A stretch of 54,340 nucleotides of DNA. Source: Deltaproteobacteria bacterium (GTDB lineage Bacteria; Desulfobacterota; BSN033; UBA1163). Made by a program: the position numbers and the translations under genes. Below are positions 35,041 through 42,739 of this stretch, in pieces. Numbering within the stretch: the first letter of the stretch is position 1; every line of letters begins with the position of its first letter. Below the pieces are notes generated by a model that saw only the letters and a list, made by a program, of their open reading frames with translations, made no database searches and was not told the origin of the DNA. The stretch covers positions 1 to 54,340 of the forward strand of contig JAGXTA010000123.1 of the NCBI GenBank assembly GCA_018333535.1, written 5' to 3'.

Positions 35041-36111
35041 TTAAAGCGTTGACTTCAAATACTCCATCTGTTCTTTCAACTGCGGCGTCATCTCCGCATA
35101 GACATATTTAAAAATATCTTCTACCTCAGGCACTGGAACCGCTTCAGCCTCCTTCACTACCTGGTCAATTTCTTTCTGCGCCTCTTCAGTCATTTGCTTT
35201 TCTACTTCATCGCTCCAGAGTCCCTTCCCTTTGAGATAAAGCCTCAATCTCACCAATGGATCTAAAGGTTTCCATCGCTCTATCTCTTCATCCGTCCTGT
35301 ATTTGGTTGGATCATCGGCTGTGGTATGAGGACCAAACCTGTAGGTCACTCCCTCGATAAGGGTAGCCCCTCCTCCGGAACGTGCTTTATCGACTGCTTC
35401 CTTTGTTGCGGTATGAACAGCAAAGAGATCGTTTCCATCCACCTGAATTCCATCCATTCCATAGGCCATCGCCTTCTGGGCAATCGTCTCCGAAGCAGTC
35501 TGGATCTTTCTTGGAACGGAGATGGCAAACTGGTTATTCTGACAGAAGAAGATGCTCGGAGTTTTAAAGACTCCTGCAAGGTTCATCGCTTCATGAAAAT
35601 CGCCTTTGGAGGTTGCACCATCTCCAAAATAGGCGATGGTCACAATTTTATCCCCCCGGATTTTTGCCGCCCAGGCCACTCCAACCGCATGAAGGGGATG
35701 TGTTCCAACAGGGATCGATACAGGCATGACATTCATCCCTTCTGGCGCGCGGCTTCCCTCCTCATTGCCCATCCAGTAGAGATAGATTGTTTTGAGGGGA
35801 ATCCCCATCATCAGGCTTACGGCCAATTCCCTGAAGGCTGGAAAAACCCAATCCCCTTTTTGAAGAAGATAGGCACTTCCAACCTGACAGGCCTCCTGGC
35901 CCCAGACAGGCGCATAGGTTCCCATTCTTCCCTGTCGCTGGAGCATCAAGGCCTTTTGATCAGCCAGCCGGATGAAGACCATCCTCTGATAAAGCTGGAG
36001 CGTCTCCTGATCGTTGAGCGGCGCCTCCATCTCCGAATAAAGCGTCCCATCAGGCTTAAGCATCTGGAACATCTTCCCTTTCAGGGGATGATAATCATCA
36101 AACAAACCCAT
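35041..36111 (-). CDS. 2-oxoacid dehydrogenase E1 alpha subunit
   Basis: The 356-residue subunit has the ThDP motif running from YFGDGATSKGDFHEAMN to CQNNQFAISVP (GDG-x-N type), the TYRFGPHTTADDPTKYR phosphorylation-loop region and the opening LYQRMVFIRLADQKALMLQR. It decarboxylates the 2-oxoacid and transfers the acyl to E2. It resembles the Gram-positive PDH and BCKDH alpha chains; pyruvate or branched-chain substrate cannot be decided. It is first of the E1a-E1b-E2 set. Confidence 0.93.
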   Translation of the reverse strand: MGLFDDYHPLKGKMFQMLKPDGTLYSEMEAPLNDQETLQLYQRMVFIRLADQKALMLQRQGRMGTYAPVWGQEACQVGSAYLLQKGDWVFPAFRELAVSLMMGIPLKTIYLYWMGNEEGSRAPEGMNVMPVSIPVGTHPLHAVGVAWAAKIRGDKIVTIAYFGDGATSKGDFHEAMNLAGVFKTPSIFFCQNNQFAISVPRKIQTASETIAQKAMAYGMDGIQVDGNDLFAVHTATKEAVDKARSGGGATLIEGVTYRFGPHTTADDPTKYRTDEEIERWKPLDPLVRLRLYLKGKGLWSDEVEKQMTEEAQKEIDQVVKEAEAVPVPEVEDIFKYVYAEMTPQLKEQMEYLKSTL

Positions 36112-36127
36112 AGGAACCTCCTCCGAA

Positions 36128-36297
36128 ATGGAATGATGGAATATTGGGATGTTGGAATAATGGGTTGAACGCTTTGAGGCTGAGGTTAAGGTTTAGGTCG
36201 AGCTTTTCTTAACCTTAACCTTAGCCTTAGCCTTAACCTTCTATTTTTCGATTAACCCACTATTCCATGCTTCCATTACTCCATTATTCCAATCATG
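36128..36297. repeat. nested inverted repeats upstream of E1 alpha
   Basis: GGAATGATGGAATATTGGGA and GGAATAATGGGTT on the left face AACCCACTATTCCATGC and CCATTATTCC on the right. Between them is a GGTTAAGGTTTAGGT / AACCTTAACCTTAGCC palindrome. The whole gap is built of such arms. Confidence 0.65.
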
Positions 36298-36570
36298 TTA
36301 TTCCAACGCCCACTTCTTCAATCGTTCGTAATCTGCCGAGCCACAGATCCACTTTCCCGTTTTCTTGTTGAAGAAGAACGGGACTCCTCCGCAAAAGCCC
36401 TTGTCGTATTCTCTCATCAGTTTAGCATTGGCCTCATTATGCCAGACCTCAAGCTTCGCCACCTTGACCCCCTCCTCATCCTCCAACCTCTCCACGAGAG
36501 GTTCCACCTGATGGCAGTGGGGTCATTCGGCGCCGGTGAACCCTAAAAGATAAAACTCCTCTTTCGTCAT
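36298..36570 (-). CDS. thioredoxin-like selenoprotein with a UxxC active site
   Basis: From ATG 36570 (site GGAAGGAGG upstream) the frame reads MTKEEFYLLGFTGAE, then TGA at codon 16 (36523-36525), then PHCHQVEPLVERLEDEEG and on to a thioredoxin-like end (GVPFFFNKKTGKWICGSADY). The active site is therefore Sec16-Pro-His-Cys19, replacing CPHC. The cis-Pro-like GVPFFF fits the fold. The full product is 90 residues. The ATG overlaps the stop of the menA-like gene (ATGA), so the pair is coupled. A perfect 8-bp hairpin with a GUG loop follows. A call starting at GTG 36507 would miss the active site. A nonsense mutation is the alternative but is unlikely at exactly the first active-site residue. Confidence 0.87.
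36485..36503 (-). promoter_or_regulatory. bacterial SECIS-like hairpin in the thioredoxin-like mRNA
   Basis: Read on the - strand, AACCTCTC and GAGAGGTT pair perfectly (8 bp) around a GUG loop. The stem starts 19 bases and the loop 27 bases after the UGA. The loop is identical to the one in the rhodanese mRNA (2925-2927). Confidence 0.75.
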
Positions 36571-37598
36571 ATAGCTTCCTCCTTCCTTTTGGTCAATAAG
36601 GCTTTCGAGATCAGTTTTGCAATGGGTAGATAAAGAATTATTAATGTGAACAAAGGAAGAAACGATGATAATAGGTTAACTTTCTTAAAGCCGACAATGG
36701 TGTAAGCGATGATAAGCAGAATTGCAGTAAAATTATGGGTGCAGATCATTCCCAGATTGGCGGGCGCCATTTTAGCGGGATCCTGATAGTGAGCCTTTAA
36801 AATGGAAACGGTCTTGAAGGCAATGGGAAGGGTCAGCATGGAGATCAATCCAATAATAGGAATCTTCCCTAAAAAGATGCCCGTCAGGATGGCGCCATAA
36901 GCCGAAAGGAGGCTCAGAATAAAGAGTCTCACTCCTGTCTCCTTTCCAAAGCGGGCGACCAGGTTCAGTTTTCCAGCCCTCCTGTCTTCAAGATAATCCG
37001 GGATTTCATTGATCGTGATCATCGAAAAGAGCATCATCCCAAAAGGAAGCGTTCCCCAGAAGGCTTCCCATGAGAGCTTCTGCGTCTGGACATAGTAAGC
37101 TCCGAGACCGATGCCCGGACCGAAGCAGAGGAGCTGGGCGATTTCCCCGAGCCCCCTGTAGCCGAATCGAATGGGAGGAGCCGTATAAAAGAAGGCGCAG
37201 AAAAAGCCAAACGCTAAAAGGAAAAGAACAAAAGATCCTCTCAAAATTCCTAAAAATATTCCAGTCCCGATTGCGATGATATAGAAGCTCGCAAAGACAT
37301 GGCGCATCTGATCAGGACGGATCAAACCCTTTGAAAGAGTGCCGCTCCCGCCGGAATAAGGATTCCCATGCGAATCGAAAGCATCGACCAGATGGCGGAA
37401 GTCATAATAGTCATCCGTCATATTGAGGGCCAGATGATTGAGGATCAAACCCAGCATCACCAGGAGGAAGTATCCGGGATGGAACTGCACATCGTATGTC
37501 CAGGCGATCATCCCTCCTAATATTCCCGGCATAAAACTGGCGGAGGCATAGTGAAACCGGAAGGCCTTCCACCAGACCTCAAAAGATTTGAAATTCAT
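36567..37598 (-). CDS. UbiA-family prenyltransferase, MenA-like
   Basis: The membrane protein of 343 residues has eight to nine hydrophobic segments, the first prenyl-diphosphate motif NMTDDYYDFRHLVDA and the second NEIPDYLEDRRAGKLNLVARFG. This suits 1,4-dihydroxy-2-naphthoate prenyltransferase (menaquinone synthesis), with an insertion of GGSGTLSKGLI typical of MenA relatives. I start at ATG 37598, which follows the doxX stop by two bases; upstream in-frame codons overlap doxX. The exact aromatic substrate is uncertain. Confidence 0.8.
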   Translation of the reverse strand: MNFKSFEVWWKAFRFHYASASFMPGILGGMIAWTYDVQFHPGYFLLVMLGLILNHLALNMTDDYYDFRHLVDAFDSHGNPYSGGSGTLSKGLIRPDQMRHVFASFYIIAIGTGIFLGILRGSFVLFLLAFGFFCAFFYTAPPIRFGYRGLGEIAQLLCFGPGIGLGAYYVQTQKLSWEAFWGTLPFGMMLFSMITINEIPDYLEDRRAGKLNLVARFGKETGVRLFILSLLSAYGAILTGIFLGKIPIIGLISMLTLPIAFKTVSILKAHYQDPAKMAPANLGMICTHNFTAILLIIAYTIVGFKKVNLLSSFLPLFTLIILYLPIAKLISKALLTKRKEEAI

Positions 37599-37600
37599 TG

Positions 37601-38002
37601 TCAGGTTTTCTTTCTCCTTAAAAAGTAATCGAGACTCAGTCGCCCCGGTCCTGCGGAGAAAAGCAGGAGACATCCTCCAAGCATGCTCACGTTCTTCATG
37701 AACATGATCATCTGGATGCGATCGGCAAAATGGGTGTGAAAGATGAGTGTGGTTGGAATCAAAAAGATGAGGATGAGAAGCGATCCAAACCGGGTGAAAT
37801 ATCCCAGGATGACGCTGAGGCTTCCCGCCAGTTCAAAAACGATGGCGCCAAAGAGGAAGAAAGAGGTAAAAGGCATCCCGAACTTTGCCATATACTGGGC
37901 TGTCCCTTCAAAGTTTCCGATCTTCCCGATTCCCGAATTGAGGAAGATGAGAACGAGAAGAACCCTTCCGATCAAACTGCCGAAAGCTTTCACCCATTCC
38001 AT
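37601..38002 (-). CDS. DoxX-family membrane protein
   Basis: The 133-residue protein has four membrane segments and the DoxX opening LIGRVLLVLIFLNSGIGKI, with GTAQYMAKFGMP and VFELAGSLSVILGYFTRFG. DoxX-type proteins are linked to thiosulfate:quinone oxidoreductase or to redox stress, with no proven activity here. The start at 38002 has AAAGGAGGAG; upstream codons are in a GGGGAGG-rich spacer. Its neighbours are menA-like and a selenothioredoxin, a quinone/thiol redox context. Confidence 0.82.
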   Translation of the reverse strand: MEWVKAFGSLIGRVLLVLIFLNSGIGKIGNFEGTAQYMAKFGMPFTSFFLFGAIVFELAGSLSVILGYFTRFGSLLILIFLIPTTLIFHTHFADRIQMIMFMKNVSMLGGCLLLFSAGPGRLSLDYFLRRKKT

Positions 38003-38113
38003 AATCTCCTCCTTTGCCCCTAACCCCACCTCGCCTCCCAATCTAACGCCCCCATCCATCTTCCCCCTCTTAAGATAAGAGGGGGGAAGGGGGAGTTATA
38101 AGGGGGGGAGGGG

Positions 38114-38611
38114 TTAAAGGTTTAATCTTATATCTCCGTACTTCTTCACATGCTCGACCAGTCCGCCATCGCTGAGGATTTGCTTCATCACAGGTGGAAT
38201 TGGGATGAAGGAGACGGTTTCATTCCGACTGTAGTTAATAATCCTCCCTTCATCCAGGAAAAGCTCTAAAACATCTCCTTCACCAAATTTATCAGTATCA
38301 CAGATCACGGCAGGCAGTCCACTATTAAAACAGTTTCGGTAAAAGATTCTGGCGAAACTCTTTGCCAGAACAGCCTGGATGCCATTCATCTTGACCACGA
38401 TGGCGGCATGCTCCCGGCTCGAACCCTGACCAAAGTTATGGCCTGCTACGATGAAATCGCCTCGGGACACCTTTTCTGAAAAATTTGGCTTTTCGTATTC
38501 AAAGATATGTTTCGCGAGTTCAGGAAGGTTTGACCGCAAATAAAAATACCGGCCCGGGATGATATGATCGGTGCTGATGGCATCGCCGAATTTCCAAGCT
38601 CTTCCTTTCAT
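38114..38611 (-). CDS. LeuD-type hydratase small subunit
   Basis: The 165-residue swivel-domain subunit starts GRAWKFGDAISTDHIIPGRY and carries the substrate-contact motif AGHNFGQGSSREHA and LAKSFARIFYRNCFNSGLP. Together with the large subunit it forms a 3-isopropylmalate/homoaconitate/citramalate-type dehydratase. In this context, with citrate synthase nearby, an aconitase-like role is possible. The members of this group (archaeal-type LeuCD) cannot be split by eye. Confidence 0.85.
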   Translation of the reverse strand: MKGRAWKFGDAISTDHIIPGRYFYLRSNLPELAKHIFEYEKPNFSEKVSRGDFIVAGHNFGQGSSREHAAIVVKMNGIQAVLAKSFARIFYRNCFNSGLPAVICDTDKFGEGDVLELFLDEGRIINYSRNETVSFIPIPPVMKQILSDGGLVEHVKKYGDIRLNL

Positions 38612-38639
38612 GTCCCTCCTTAGATCTCCCTCACCCCTG

Positions 38640-38795
38640 CCCTCTCCCGTCAGAGACTGTGTCGTAATTACTGTTTTGTCACCCTGAATTTATTTCAGGG
38701 TCTCTAAGCCGTTGATTTTATTAGATGCTGAAACAAGTTCAGCATGACATTTTTTACTATTTCCCCATTACGACACAGTCTCTCAGGGGAGAGGG
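38640..38795. repeat. nested palindromic element with 17-bp perfect ends
   Basis: AGAGACTGTGTCGTAAT (38652-38668) and ATTACGACACAGTCTCT (38767-38783) are exact inverted copies, extended outward by CCTCTCCC/GGGGAGAGG. Inside are GTCACCCTGAATTTATTTC and GATGCTGAAACAAGTTCAGC units. It separates the large and small hydratase genes. Confidence 0.82.
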
Positions 38796-38806
38796 ATAAG
38801 GTGAAT

Positions 38807-40072
38807 TCAAAGATACTTTCTCGGATCAGCAATCTTTCCTTCGATGGCTGTAGCTGCCGCGACAGCCGGAGAACCCAGATAGATGAACGAATTCGGACTT
38901 CCCATCCTTCCTTGAAAATTTCTGGGCTGTGTTGCCAGGCAAACTTCGCCGTCTCCTAAAACGCCTTCATGAAGCCCAACGCAGGCCCCGCACCCAGGAG
39001 GCATGGCCAGAGCGCCTGCCTCGATGAGGATCTCCATTGTCCCGTCCTTAAGGGCTTCTAAATAGACCAAACGGGAGCCAGGGGTAACGATCATCCGGAT
39101 CTTGGGATGGATCTTCTTTCCTTTTAATATGTCGGCTGCGATCCGGAGGTCTTCCAGTCTTCCATTGCAGGAGGTCCCGAGATAGACCTGGTTCACACTG
39201 ACTTCACCGATCTCGTCAATGGTCCTGGTATTGTCTACCTGATGAGGACAGGCAATAGTGGGTTTGAGGGGCTTTGCATCGATCTCAATCGTTTTCTCAT
39301 AGATAGCATCCAAGTCGGAGGCTAATTCTCTAAAATCCTCGGGCCTCTCCATCCGATTCAACCAGTCTCGGGTGATCTCATCGGAGGAAAAGATCCCCAC
39401 TTTTGCTCCCGCCTCCACAGCCATATTGGCAATGGTCATCCTTCCTGCCATCTCAAGATGCTCAATCGCATCTCCAGCGAACTCCAGAGCTTTATAGGTT
39501 GCTCCAGCAGCGCCGATCTTCCCGATCAGATGAAGGATGATATCCTTTCCATAAACACCGGCAGGGAGTTTCCCGTTCATGACAACCCGGATCGTCTCTG
39601 GCACTCTGAACCAGATTTTGCCGAGGGCCATGGCAACAGCCGCATCCGTAGACCCCACTCCAGTGGCGAAGGCCGAAAGAGCCCCTCCAGTGCAGGTGTG
39701 GGAATCGGCTCCGATGACCACATCCCCGGGTTTCACTTCCTCTTCAGCCACGACCTGATGGGAGATGCCGTATCCCACATCAGATATCCGGCATCCTGTC
39801 CTCTCCGAAAATCCCCTTAAAAAAGTATGATCGTTGCTCAATTCAAATTTCGGGCTGGGAGCGGCGTGATCCAAAAAGAAGATGGTCTTTCGTGGGTTGA
39901 AAACCTTTTCAAATCCCATCTCCTGAATCTTTCTGACAGCCAAGGGACCCGTTCCATCCTGCGCATAGGCGAGATCGGTTTGGACAATAACGATTTCCCC
40001 GGCCTGAACTTTTTTTCCGGCATGCTCGCTCAATATCTTCTCGGCCAAAGTCATTCCCATAGGTTTTCTCAT
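38807..40072 (-). CDS. LeuC-type hydratase large subunit
   Basis: The aconitase-superfamily large subunit of about 421 residues has FFLDHAAPSPKFE, VIGADSHTCTGGALSAFATG (catalytic His/Ser region and first cluster Cys), LGTSCNGRLEDL and MPPGCGACVGLHEGVLGDGE, giving the three [4Fe-4S] cysteines. It dehydrates and rehydrates a C6-C7 hydroxyacid. I take ATG 40072 as start; ATG 40060 is also possible given GGAGGG just upstream. The small subunit follows 195 bases away across a palindromic element. Confidence 0.88.
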   Translation of the reverse strand: MRKPMGMTLAEKILSEHAGKKVQAGEIVIVQTDLAYAQDGTGPLAVRKIQEMGFEKVFNPRKTIFFLDHAAPSPKFELSNDHTFLRGFSERTGCRISDVGYGISHQVVAEEEVKPGDVVIGADSHTCTGGALSAFATGVGSTDAAVAMALGKIWFRVPETIRVVMNGKLPAGVYGKDIILHLIGKIGAAGATYKALEFAGDAIEHLEMAGRMTIANMAVEAGAKVGIFSSDEITRDWLNRMERPEDFRELASDLDAIYEKTIEIDAKPLKPTIACPHQVDNTRTIDEIGEVSVNQVYLGTSCNGRLEDLRIAADILKGKKIHPKIRMIVTPGSRLVYLEALKDGTMEILIEAGALAMPPGCGACVGLHEGVLGDGEVCLATQPRNFQGRMGSPNSFIYLGSPAVAAATAIEGKIADPRKYL

Positions 40073-40143
40073 CCCTCCAACCAAGGGTTTTATCTTAAAC
40101 AGGGGCTTTATTATTTTATACCATAATTTCGACCTCTATTCAC

Positions 40144-40172
40144 CTTGAATTTTCAAAAACCGATTCTTATCT
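40144..40172 (+). promoter_or_regulatory. sigma32-like promoter of the first mini Hsp20 gene
   Basis: CTTGAAT (40144-40150), 14 bases and TCTTATCT (40165-40172) match the sigma32 pattern CTTGAAA-N14-CCCCATNT in the first box and spacing. It lies 26 bases before the ATG. Four other genes of the group carry the same arrangement. Confidence 0.55.
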
Positions 40173-40197
40173 TTAAATTGAGATAGGGGGTGTTCTT

Positions 40198-40497
40198 ATG
40201 AACAAGAAAATACTATTAGCCCCCTGTGTCTGTATCACTCATGACGACAAAAATGGACGTCTGAATATTGAGATGGAACTCCCAGGGGTTGAAAAAAAGG
40301 ATATTAAACTGGACATGAAAAAGGACGGTTTCTGCATCTCGGCTCCAAGGGGCGAAGATGCCGAATATTCGGGTTGCTTCTGGTTGGCCCACGAGGTCGT
40401 GCCGGAAAAGGTAGAGGCCGAATACGAGAGTGGCCTTCTCAGGATCTTTGCGCCAATGAAGAACTGGGGACAAAATGTACTTGTTCCAGTTCAATAG
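40198..40497 (+). CDS. mini Hsp20/alpha-crystallin-like protein, copy 1
   Basis: The 99-residue protein is an isolated alpha-crystallin domain: LNIEMELPGVEKKDIKLDMK is the Hsp20 core strand pair, ending in GLLRIFAPMKNWGQNV. Real Hsp20 proteins are about 150 residues with an N-terminal arm; this one has none. It has extra Cys (PCVCI at 9-12, FCISAPRGED, SGCFW) conserved in the copy at 42159-42458. It may be a redox-sensitive or metal-binding holdase (inference). A cysteine-rich micropeptide gene follows. Confidence 0.82.
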   Translation: MNKKILLAPCVCITHDDKNGRLNIEMELPGVEKKDIKLDMKKDGFCISAPRGEDAEYSGCFWLAHEVVPEKVEAEYESGLLRIFAPMKNWGQNVLVPVQ

Positions 40498-40521
40498 TTC
40501 GTGTTTCAAATCGAACCGTAA

Positions 40522-40552
40522 AGCCCTTCTGAAGTTTTAAGAAGGGTTCTTT
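40522..40552 (+). terminator. terminator after mini Hsp20 copy 1
   Basis: CCCTTCT (40524-40530) and AGAAGGG (40540-40546) pair around a 9-base loop, extended by A-T and G-T pairs, and are followed by TTCTTTTAC. It sits 25 bases beyond the stop codon. Confidence 0.72.
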
Positions 40553-40625
40553 TACTTCAGCAGCCCTTCCTTTCATCCCATGGCCGGTTCCCTCTCAAGA
40601 AAAGAGCAGATCGCCTTTGACTTTC

Positions 40626-40654
40626 CTTGATCTATTAACAAGGAGTGATTAAAT
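40626..40654 (+). promoter_or_regulatory. sigma32-like promoter of Cys-rich peptide 1
   Basis: CTTGATC (40626-40632), 14 bases and GATTAAAT (40647-40654) lie 22 bases before the first ATG of the peptide. The downstream stretch AATTGAAAG and GGTGTTGAT is shared with the promoter at 42686-42714. Confidence 0.5.
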
Positions 40655-40676
40655 TTAAATTGAAAGTGAGGTGTTG

Positions 40677-40805
40677 ATGATGAAAAAAAATGATAAAAAA
40701 AGCAGGACGGAAAAAGCAAAAAAGGCAACTCCTTCTAAGTATGATTGCTGCTGGTATGAAGCCTCCTACTATGATCCCTGCTGTGGCGGGGTGTGCTGCT
40801 GTTAA
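40677..40805 (+). CDS. cysteine-rich micropeptide, copy 1
   Basis: A 42-residue frame has a Lys-rich head (MMKKNDKKSRTEKAKKATPS) and a Cys-rich tail: KYDCCWYEASYYDPCCGGVC then CC. Seven of the last 19 residues are Cys, in CC, CC and CCC groups. The second copy at 42740-42868 has the same core with diverged head, so selection acts on the tail. A GTGAGG ribosome site and a promoter of the shared type precede it. It is too short for standard gene calls. I recognise no family; metal binding is a guess from composition. Confidence 0.8.
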   Translation: MMKKNDKKSRTEKAKKATPSKYDCCWYEASYYDPCCGGVCCC

Positions 40806-40834
40806 TAAGAGGTCAGCTGTGACCTTTCTGGAGG

Positions 40835-42019
40835 TTATTTAGTTCGCTCTTCAATGCGGACATACTCGCAGGCCTGGGGGCCGCAGTATGTCCCGATATA
40901 ATCGGCATCCGGGCGGTAGAGTTCGGCTTTGGGTTGAGCCTCGGCAAACTTCTCTTCGATGATGTGTGCGGCCCATCCTGAGATCCGTGAAATGGCAAAA
41001 ACCGGCGTGAAGAGATCCGCTGGGATGTTCATCATATGATAGACCGAGGCGCTGAAGAAATCGACATTGGGGTAAATTTCCTTTCCTTTGAGCTTCCGGA
41101 ATTCTTCTTTGGTGGCTGACTCGATGGTCCGGGTGATGTCGTACCACTTCCGGCCTCCAGTGCGCTCCGCCAGTTTTTCACTGGTCTTGCGAAGGATCGT
41201 GGCCCTCGGGTCTTCGGTATGGTAAACCGCGTGTCCCATTCCCATCACTTTTCCACCCTTCTGGAGTTTCTCCCTCACCCAGGATTTGACGCGATCTACC
41301 TCTTCAATCTCCAGTAACATCCTCATCACTTCGCTATTGGCCCCTCCGTGAAGTTCTCCGGAAAGGGCTCCAAGGGCAGCCGTAATGGAGGCATAAAGAT
41401 GGGCATGTGTCGAGGCGACTTCCCTTCCTGCAAAGGTGGAGGCATTAAAAGAATGCTCCGCGTGAAGGACGAGACAAATATCGAAGTCTCTGGCGGTATC
41501 GGGATTGGGAAGAGAACCGGATAACATAAATAAAAAATTCCCGGCATGAGTCAGATCAGAGCGGGGAAGGATAGGTTCTTTTCCCTTCCGGATGTGATCC
41601 CATGCTGCGACAATGCCGGGCAATTTTGCCATTAACCGGAAGGTTTTTTTCAAATTCGCCTCCCTGGTCTCCTCGTTTAATTGAAGATCATAGGTTCCCA
41701 AAATCGGAACAATGGATTGCAACACATCCATTGGATTGGCGGATTTCGGCAACCTCTTCATAATCTCGAAAATAGTTTCGGGGATCTTTCTTTCGGGGAC
41801 AAGTTCTGATTGAAATCTCTTCAATTCCTCCTGGGTCGGGAGGCGGTCGTTCAAGAGAAGAAAGGAAACCTCCTCAAAGGTAGAAGATTTGGCCAGATCA
41901 ATAATATTGTATCCCCGATAAATAAGAACCCCTTTCTCTCCATCGACGTCGGAGATGCGGGTATCCGCCACCTTTACCCCACGGAGTCCAATGTTTTTTA
42001 CATCTATCCCTTCTTCCAT
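40835..42019 (-). CDS. citrate synthase family protein
   Basis: The 394-residue enzyme has GVLIYRGYNIIDLAKSSTFEEV (the type II start, usual RGY motif), LHAEHSFNASTFAGREVAST with the active His, GALSGELHGGANSEVM and GMGHAVYHTEDPRATIL, plus the Asp block VDFFSASVYHMM. It condenses acetyl-CoA with oxaloacetate (or propionyl-CoA, as 2-methylcitrate synthase; not separable here). It stands between the two Hsp20-peptide modules, on the opposite strand. Confidence 0.92.
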   Translation of the reverse strand: MEEGIDVKNIGLRGVKVADTRISDVDGEKGVLIYRGYNIIDLAKSSTFEEVSFLLLNDRLPTQEELKRFQSELVPERKIPETIFEIMKRLPKSANPMDVLQSIVPILGTYDLQLNEETREANLKKTFRLMAKLPGIVAAWDHIRKGKEPILPRSDLTHAGNFLFMLSGSLPNPDTARDFDICLVLHAEHSFNASTFAGREVASTHAHLYASITAALGALSGELHGGANSEVMRMLLEIEEVDRVKSWVREKLQKGGKVMGMGHAVYHTEDPRATILRKTSEKLAERTGGRKWYDITRTIESATKEEFRKLKGKEIYPNVDFFSASVYHMMNIPADLFTPVFAISRISGWAAHIIEEKFAEAQPKAELYRPDADYIGTYCGPQACEYVRIEERTK

Positions 42020-42106
42020 ACTTCATCCCCCTTCAAGCTAAAACAACGAAGCATTGAGAACACAACTGAACTAATTATTTATACCATACAAAATCGGCGA
42101 ATTCAC

Positions 42107-42135
42107 CTTGAAATGCCAATTCCTCGTCCCTATCT
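42107..42135 (+). promoter_or_regulatory. sigma32-like promoter of mini Hsp20 copy 2
   Basis: CTTGAAA (42107-42113), 14 bases and CCCTATCT (42128-42135) fit the heat-shock sigma32 consensus well in both boxes. It lies 24 bases before the ATG. It is the best match of the five related promoters. Confidence 0.68.
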
Positions 42136-42158
42136 TTTTATCGAAAGGAGGTGTTTTT

Positions 42159-42458
42159 ATGGACACCAAAGTAAAAGTTACCCCATGTGTCTGCATCTCC
42201 CATGACAGGGACCAAGGACACCTCACGGTGGAAATGGAGATGCCGGGTGTTGACAAGAAGGACATCAAACTTGACATGAGGAAAGACAGCTTTTGTGTCT
42301 CAGCCCCAAGGGGTGAGGATACCGAATACGCGGGTTGCTTTATGTTAGCCCATGATGTTTTGACTGACAAGACAGCGGCCAGGTATGAAAACGGCCTCCT
42401 CAGGATCAACGCACCCATCCGGGGCTGGGAGCAAAAGGTGAACGTTCCAATCCAGTAA
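42159..42458 (+). CDS. mini Hsp20/alpha-crystallin-like protein, copy 2
   Basis: This 99-residue paralogue has LTVEMEMPGVDKKDIKLDMR, FCVSAPRGEDTEYAGCF and LLRINAPIRGWEQKVNVPIQ, matching copy 1 residue for residue in length. Shared Cys are in PCVCI, FCVSAP and GCF. I choose ATG 42159, which has AAAGGAGG; upstream TTG codons overlap the promoter. A terminator and a palindromic repeat follow before the second Cys-rich peptide gene. Confidence 0.83.
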   Translation: MDTKVKVTPCVCISHDRDQGHLTVEMEMPGVDKKDIKLDMRKDSFCVSAPRGEDTEYAGCFMLAHDVLTDKTAARYENGLLRINAPIRGWEQKVNVPIQ

Positions 42459-42469
42459 CACTTCAGGCT

Positions 42470-42571
42470 ACCTCTAAAAATGTCATTCCGGCGAAAGCCG
42501 GAATCCAGAAGGTATTGAAAATACTGGACTCCCGCCTTCGCGGGAGTGACGAATTCGGAATTATTAGAGGT
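42470..42571. repeat. GTCATTCC palindromic element inside the Hsp20-2 3' region
   Basis: ACCTCTAA (42470-42477) and TTAGAGGT (42564-42571) are outer inverted arms. Inside, GTCATTCCGGCGAAAG, GGAATCCAG and CCCGCCTTCGCGGGAGTGAC form the GTCATTCC-family palindrome. It lies between the stop codon and the terminator. Confidence 0.78.
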
Positions 42572-42586
42572 TCCCTTCAGACTTGG

Positions 42587-42614
42587 AGCCCTTCCGATGA
42601 GGAAGGGCTTTTTA
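42587..42614 (+). terminator. strong intrinsic terminator after mini Hsp20 copy 2
   Basis: AGCCCTTCC (42587-42595) pairs perfectly with GGAAGGGCT (42601-42609) around a GATGA loop, followed by a T-run. The repeat at 42470-42571 lies between this terminator and its gene. Confidence 0.88.
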
Positions 42615-42685
42615 CATTTAACTCCCCATCTTTTCATCTTAAATCACCCCGCTTCTATGAAATGTACAATAAGCCTTTGAACCTC

Positions 42686-42714
42686 CTTGATCTCTTCAAG
42701 AGGAGTGATTATTT
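42686..42714 (+). promoter_or_regulatory. sigma32-like promoter of Cys-rich peptide 2
   Basis: CTTGATC (42686-42692), 14 bases and GATTATTT (42707-42714) reproduce the arrangement before the first peptide, including AAGGAGTGATT-like context (here AGAGGAGTGATT). The start codon is 25 bases downstream. Confidence 0.5.
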
Positions 42715-42739
42715 TTAGATTGAAAGGAAGGTGTTGATA

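Noticed and set aside
35326-36168. 280-codon + strand frame opposite E1 alpha
   Set aside because: Shadow of the E1 alpha gene with no family features or start signal.
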